Assembly (NCBI GenBank): GCA_021325555.1 | Contig: JAJPGY010000030.1 | Location: 1-64,000 of the forward strand | Length of the DNA: 64,000 nucleotides | Source of the DNA: Pseudomonadota bacterium | GTDB lineage: Bacteria; Cyanobacteriota; Vampirovibrionia; Obscuribacterales; Obscuribacteraceae | Direction of reading: 5' to 3' | Part shown: positions 61,028 through 64,000 of the stretch, piece by piece | How positions within the stretch are numbered: the first letter of the stretch is position 1 | Layout: every line of letters starts with the position of its first letter | Notes under the pieces: model-generated | The model's input: the letters and a program-made list of their open reading frames with translations, nothing else | The model's database searches: none | Told to the model about the DNA's origin: nothing | Position numbers and translations under genes: made by a program

Positions 61028-62677
61028 GTGGCTGGCAACGATTCTGGAGACTGGCGGGAAACAGGCAAGGAGATGCTGACCGGCTACCACCCGGGCGCGG
61101 TGGCCAGGCTGGCCCAGGCCACCGCCGTGGTCATCGCCACCCTCCTGGCCATACCGGATGCCGTCGCCCTCCTGCCCGGGGCGGCCAGCCCGCTGTCCTG
61201 GGCCCTGCGCGTCGTGTCCGTCTGGCTGTCGGCGCTCGTGCTCTGGTTTGCCGGCTACTTCTGCGTCATGCACCTTTTGCTCTGGTTCTCGCAGGGGGTG
61301 AGCACCAGCCGGGAGGGCATCAAGCTCTGGCGGTTCGGCCGGCGGATCCCCTGGGCAAGTGTGGCCGCGGTGTCCGTGGAGCCGGAGCTTCTTTTCTCGC
61401 GCCTCTTTGCGATCAAGCCGCCAGCCGGGCGGCTTACCCTGTATGTCAGGCGGCGGGAGGGGGGGCGTCTTGCCCCGCAGAGCATCCCTTCCATCCTCTT
61501 CGAGCGGGGGCAGTTCGAGAACCTGGCGCGCGTGGTGTCGCGCGCAGCCTCGGGAATTGATGGCCGGGCCGACGCCGTGCTCTTCGCTTGCCCGGCCGAT
61601 CTGCCGGCGGTCAAGCGGGCCTACGGCTTCACCCGCTGGGCGAGAGCGCTTCTTTCGGTGGCGATCGCGCTCGGCTTGATCTCGTATCTGGCCAGGCGGG
61701 CCACGGTCAACTACCTCTACAACGCGGCCAACAAGGAGTTTTCGCACGGGCGCTACGCGGTCGCCAGGCGCCAGTACCGGATGGTCACCTCGATTGATCC
61801 GTTCTTCGCCGTCGCCTGGCAGAACCTGGGCGGTGCGGAATTTCAGCTGGGCGACCGACCGTCCGCCGTGCGCGACTGGCAGAAGGCGCTCGCCATCAAG
61901 CCGGACTTTGTCGAGCCGAAGGTGGGGCTCGCTTACATCTACATGCACGACCGGCAGTACGACCGCGCCCGCAACCTGCTGGAGCGCGCCCTGCGCGTGG
62001 CGCCCAGGAACACCGAGGTTCTCACCAATCTGGCCGACCTGGAGATGCGGGTGGGGCAGACCAGGGCAGCGGTGAACACGGCAAGGCTGGCCCTGACGCT
62101 GGATCCGGGCAATCGGCTGGCGGCCTGCCTGATCGCCCAGGGCAGGTTGCGGCAGGGAAAGCCGGAGCAGGCCCTGACCCAGCTTCTGACGGCCGGGCGC
62201 CGGGACGGCGCCGGTAGCCCGCTTCCTTATTGCCTGGAGGTGGAGGGGGAAGCGCGCCTGGCCCTGGGGCAGCTAGATCAGGCAGCAGCCTTGTTCCAGA
62301 AGGTGCTGGCAATCACGCCCGCTGACCCCGGCTGCCTGGTCAGCTTTGCCGAGGTGGAGCGGCGCCGCGGCAGGTGGGGTGAGGCGGGCTCGCTCCTGGA
62401 TAGAGCCCGCCAAATTGCTCCCCGCGATCCCGGTCCCTGGCTCGCGCTCGGCGAGCTGGCGCTCAAGCGCGGCGATCGCGCCGGCGCCGCCTCTTACTGG
62501 CGCAGGGCCGTCGCGCTTCCCGGGCAGGACGCGCTGTCGCTGGCCGCGGCCGCCAACCTGGGCCTCGCCCTGGGCAAAACGGAGGCGGCGCTGGCACTTG
62601 CCGAGCGCTCGATCAGGATCGAGCCGATGACACCGCTGGCAGTATCAGTTATCGATCGCCTGAATCCCACCAGGTAA
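61028..62677 (+). CDS. membrane-anchored TPR protein
   Basis: The 549-residue protein has two N-terminal membrane helices (about residues 30-50 and 60-90), a PH-like cytoplasmic segment (about 90-185) and a third helix (about 205-225, ARALLSVAIALGLISYLA). About nine tetratricopeptide repeats follow to the end (for example LGGAEFQLGDRPSAVRDW, LADLEMRVGQTRAAVN). The PH-like region is only a structural guess. GTG 61028 has AGGA at 6 nt; the open frame reaches 60878 and an ATG at 61073 is also possible. The function is probably assembly of an envelope complex. Confidence 0.78.
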   Translation: MAGNDSGDWRETGKEMLTGYHPGAVARLAQATAVVIATLLAIPDAVALLPGAASPLSWALRVVSVWLSALVLWFAGYFCVMHLLLWFSQGVSTSREGIKLWRFGRRIPWASVAAVSVEPELLFSRLFAIKPPAGRLTLYVRRREGGRLAPQSIPSILFERGQFENLARVVSRAASGIDGRADAVLFACPADLPAVKRAYGFTRWARALLSVAIALGLISYLARRATVNYLYNAANKEFSHGRYAVARRQYRMVTSIDPFFAVAWQNLGGAEFQLGDRPSAVRDWQKALAIKPDFVEPKVGLAYIYMHDRQYDRARNLLERALRVAPRNTEVLTNLADLEMRVGQTRAAVNTARLALTLDPGNRLAACLIAQGRLRQGKPEQALTQLLTAGRRDGAGSPLPYCLEVEGEARLALGQLDQAAALFQKVLAITPADPGCLVSFAEVERRRGRWGEAGSLLDRARQIAPRDPGPWLALGELALKRGDRAGAASYWRRAVALPGQDALSLAAAANLGLALGKTEAALALAERSIRIEPMTPLAVSVIDRLNPTR

Positions 62678-62702
62678 CCGGAGAGCTGCTGCGAACCGGC
62701 CG

Positions 62703-63644
62703 TCAGGGGGTCCTGACCGGGCCGGCCCCCTGCGGCAAGCGCTCCGGCGGCAGCAGATCGCGGGGGACCTCTTTTCTGCCCAGGACAAGCGAGCGCAGCA
62801 CGCCGGCTACAACAAAGATCGAGGCTCGCAGCCATATTCCCGCGTAGACAAGCGCGTTGAACGGCGCCCAGTAGCGCGGCGCCACGTGCTTGCGATAAAA
62901 GAGCGTCATGCCGTGATGGAGGCTGATGGTAGCTTTCACCGGGCGCAGGCGGCTGGCTGCGCCGTGATAGTGGTAGATCACCGCCTGCGGGTTGTAGACC
63001 ACCTTCCAGCCGGCCTTCTTGATGCGCCAGCACCAGTCGATCTCCTCGCCGTACATGAACCACTCCTCGTCGAGCACGCCGACCGTTTCGATCGCCTGGC
63101 GGCGGACCATCATGCAGGAGCCCGACAGGGCGTCCACCTCGAGCAGGGAATCCGGATCCTCGAAAGTGAGGTTGTACCTGGCCATTAGCTTGCTGCGCGG
63201 GAAAAGACGGCTCAAATAGCTGAGCCGGAAAAAGGCTGCCAGCGGATCCGGAAAGGATCGGCGGCAGGCCAGCTGCAGGGTTCCGTCCGGGTTCAATATC
63301 TTGGGCCCGACGGCACCGCATTGCGGGTTGGCATCCATGAACTCGGCCAGCCTGGACACCGCGTCCCCGACCGCCAGCGTGTCCGGGTTTATGAGCAGCA
63401 CGTATCTGCCGCTCGACCTGGCGATCGCCTGATTGCAGGCCCGGGCAAAACCGACATTTTCCTCATTGGCGATCACCCGCACGCGCGGATAACGCTCCTC
63501 GAGCATGGCCAGCGAGCCGTCGCCCGAGGCGTTGTCGACCACCCAGATCTCGAAATCGCGGCTGCCCGCGTCGGCGAAAAGAGAGTCCAGGCAGCCGGAA
63601 AGCAGCCTGGGCGTCTTCCAGTTGACGATTACGATCGAGATCAT
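62703..63644 (-). CDS. family 2 glycosyltransferase (rhamnosyltransferase-like)
   Basis: The 313-residue GT-A enzyme begins ISIVIVNWKTPRLLSGCLDSL. It has VVDNASGDGS and GFARACNQAI for the nucleotide sugar, LLINPDTL in place of the DXD metal site, and SGSCMMVRR and EEIDWCWRIKKAGW for the acceptor side. This is the dTDP-rhamnosyltransferase-like GT2 group. It has one or two hydrophobic segments near residue 265-285 and is probably membrane-associated. It transfers sugars to polysaccharide or lipid acceptors. It is convergent with the TPR gene. Confidence 0.92.
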   Translation of the reverse strand: MISIVIVNWKTPRLLSGCLDSLFADAGSRDFEIWVVDNASGDGSLAMLEERYPRVRVIANEENVGFARACNQAIARSSGRYVLLINPDTLAVGDAVSRLAEFMDANPQCGAVGPKILNPDGTLQLACRRSFPDPLAAFFRLSYLSRLFPRSKLMARYNLTFEDPDSLLEVDALSGSCMMVRRQAIETVGVLDEEWFMYGEEIDWCWRIKKAGWKVVYNPQAVIYHYHGAASRLRPVKATISLHHGMTLFYRKHVAPRYWAPFNALVYAGIWLRASIFVVAGVLRSLVLGRKEVPRDLLPPERLPQGAGPVRTP

Positions 63645-63763
63645 CGGCGTCGCGGCATCGGGACGGTTGCCCTGATTAAAACACGCAAGACAGCTTAAAG
63701 CCCCTGCCGCTCGACAACCTTAATTTGTTCTATTGCTGAAGCGTCGCCGCAGGCGGGCCGGCA

Positions 63764-64000
63764 TCAAACGCTGACGACCGGGCGGTATTTGCCGAAGGCC
63801 TGCCGCAAGGCGTTGCTTATCTCACCGACCGTCGCCCGGCAATCCACCGCGCTGGCGATGAAGGGGAGCAGATTCTCGTCGCCCTCGGCGGCGGACCGCA
63901 GCTGGGCGAGCGCGTCGCCGACCCGCAACTGGTCGCGGCCTTGCTTCAGGCGAGCCAGCCGTTCCTTCTGGGCAATCTCGATTTTCGGATCGACCTTCAG
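63764..64000 (-). CDS. methylmalonyl-CoA mutase large subunit, 3' end (partial)
   Basis: The last 78 codons of a gene continuing past the window edge read KVDPKIEIAQKERL, NLLPFIASAVDCRATVGEIS and ALRQAFGKYRP. This is the conserved end of the catalytic (barrel) domain of methylmalonyl-CoA mutase-type enzymes. The stop comes right after this block, so the cobalamin-binding domain is either a separate subunit or upstream in another gene, as in split mutases. It interconverts succinyl-CoA and methylmalonyl-CoA or a related pair; the substrate cannot be told from this fragment. Confidence 0.85.
   Translation of the reverse strand: MKVDPKIEIAQKERLARLKQGRDQLRVGDALAQLRSAAEGDENLLPFIASAVDCRATVGEISNALRQAFGKYRPVVSV

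Overview
Likely source. The window is GC-rich and gene-dense. It comes from a heterotrophic bacterium with a diderm-style secretome (HtrA, a TonB-like C-terminal domain, many exported TPR proteins). Three features fit the cyanobacterial lineage: a GuaB3-type IMP dehydrogenase/GMP reductase homologue, atpD and atpC apart from the rest of the ATP synthase genes, and a KMSKS-type TyrRS. No photosynthesis gene is present. My best guess is a non-photosynthetic relative of Cyanobacteria (Vampirovibrionia/Melainabacteria or Sericytochromatia-like). This is inference and needs a marker-gene tree.

Layout. 1-1.2 kb: the 5' end of a 23S rRNA gene with tRNA-Ala and tRNA-Ile on the minus strand and no 16S gene in front. 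1.2-11.2 kb: a Gly/Tyr-tailed secreted protein, a membrane spermidine-synthase-like protein, a DNA methyltransferase, a MATE exporter that runs into tRNA-Ala(CGC), a zinc-finger protein, a second Gly/Tyr-rich protein and a HemQ-like protein. 11.3-23 kb: tyrS/leuS divergent pair, an inactive rhomboid, a CapD/PglF-like sugar nucleotide dehydratase, larE-larB, htrA and guaB3, then a 600-bp intergenic region with palindromic repeats. 23.4-31.5 kb: anmK, then the most unusual region: four genes for secreted VirB2/TrbC-like proteins with almost identical 144-residue mature chains, plus a fifth gene carrying the same motif beside a metzincin-like protease. Interleaved are a YkgJ-type cysteine-cluster protein and a DUF4239 membrane protein.

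31.5-47 kb: a ThiF/MoeB-like E1, a DnaQ-type exonuclease fused to a WYL-like domain, TPR proteins, pyrE, a class-I amidotransferase coupled to a sugar epimerase, an SPFH protein, a CAT-anticodon tRNA, tilS-ftsH, an aldehyde dehydrogenase and a phosphodiester glycosidase. 47-53 kb: an atpD-clpP-atpC operon with a ClpP family gene between the two ATP synthase genes, then a K+ channel/RCK protein, DUF1292, a pseudokinase and two unknowns in one direction. 53-64 kb: lysS, gyrA, an LRV-repeat protein, an orphan OmpR-type regulator, a membrane TPR protein, a family 2 glycosyltransferase and the 3' end of a methylmalonyl-CoA mutase gene.

How it fits together. Most genes are housekeeping: translation (tyrS, leuS, lysS, tilS, tRNAs), replication (gyrA), energy (atpDC), nucleotides (pyrE, guaB3), envelope and sugars, and protein quality control (ftsH, htrA, clpP). 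The candidate undescribed system is the 24.7-31.5 kb pilin-like family. Its mature proteins are held constant while codons and signal peptides drift, and no type IV secretion machinery lies nearby.
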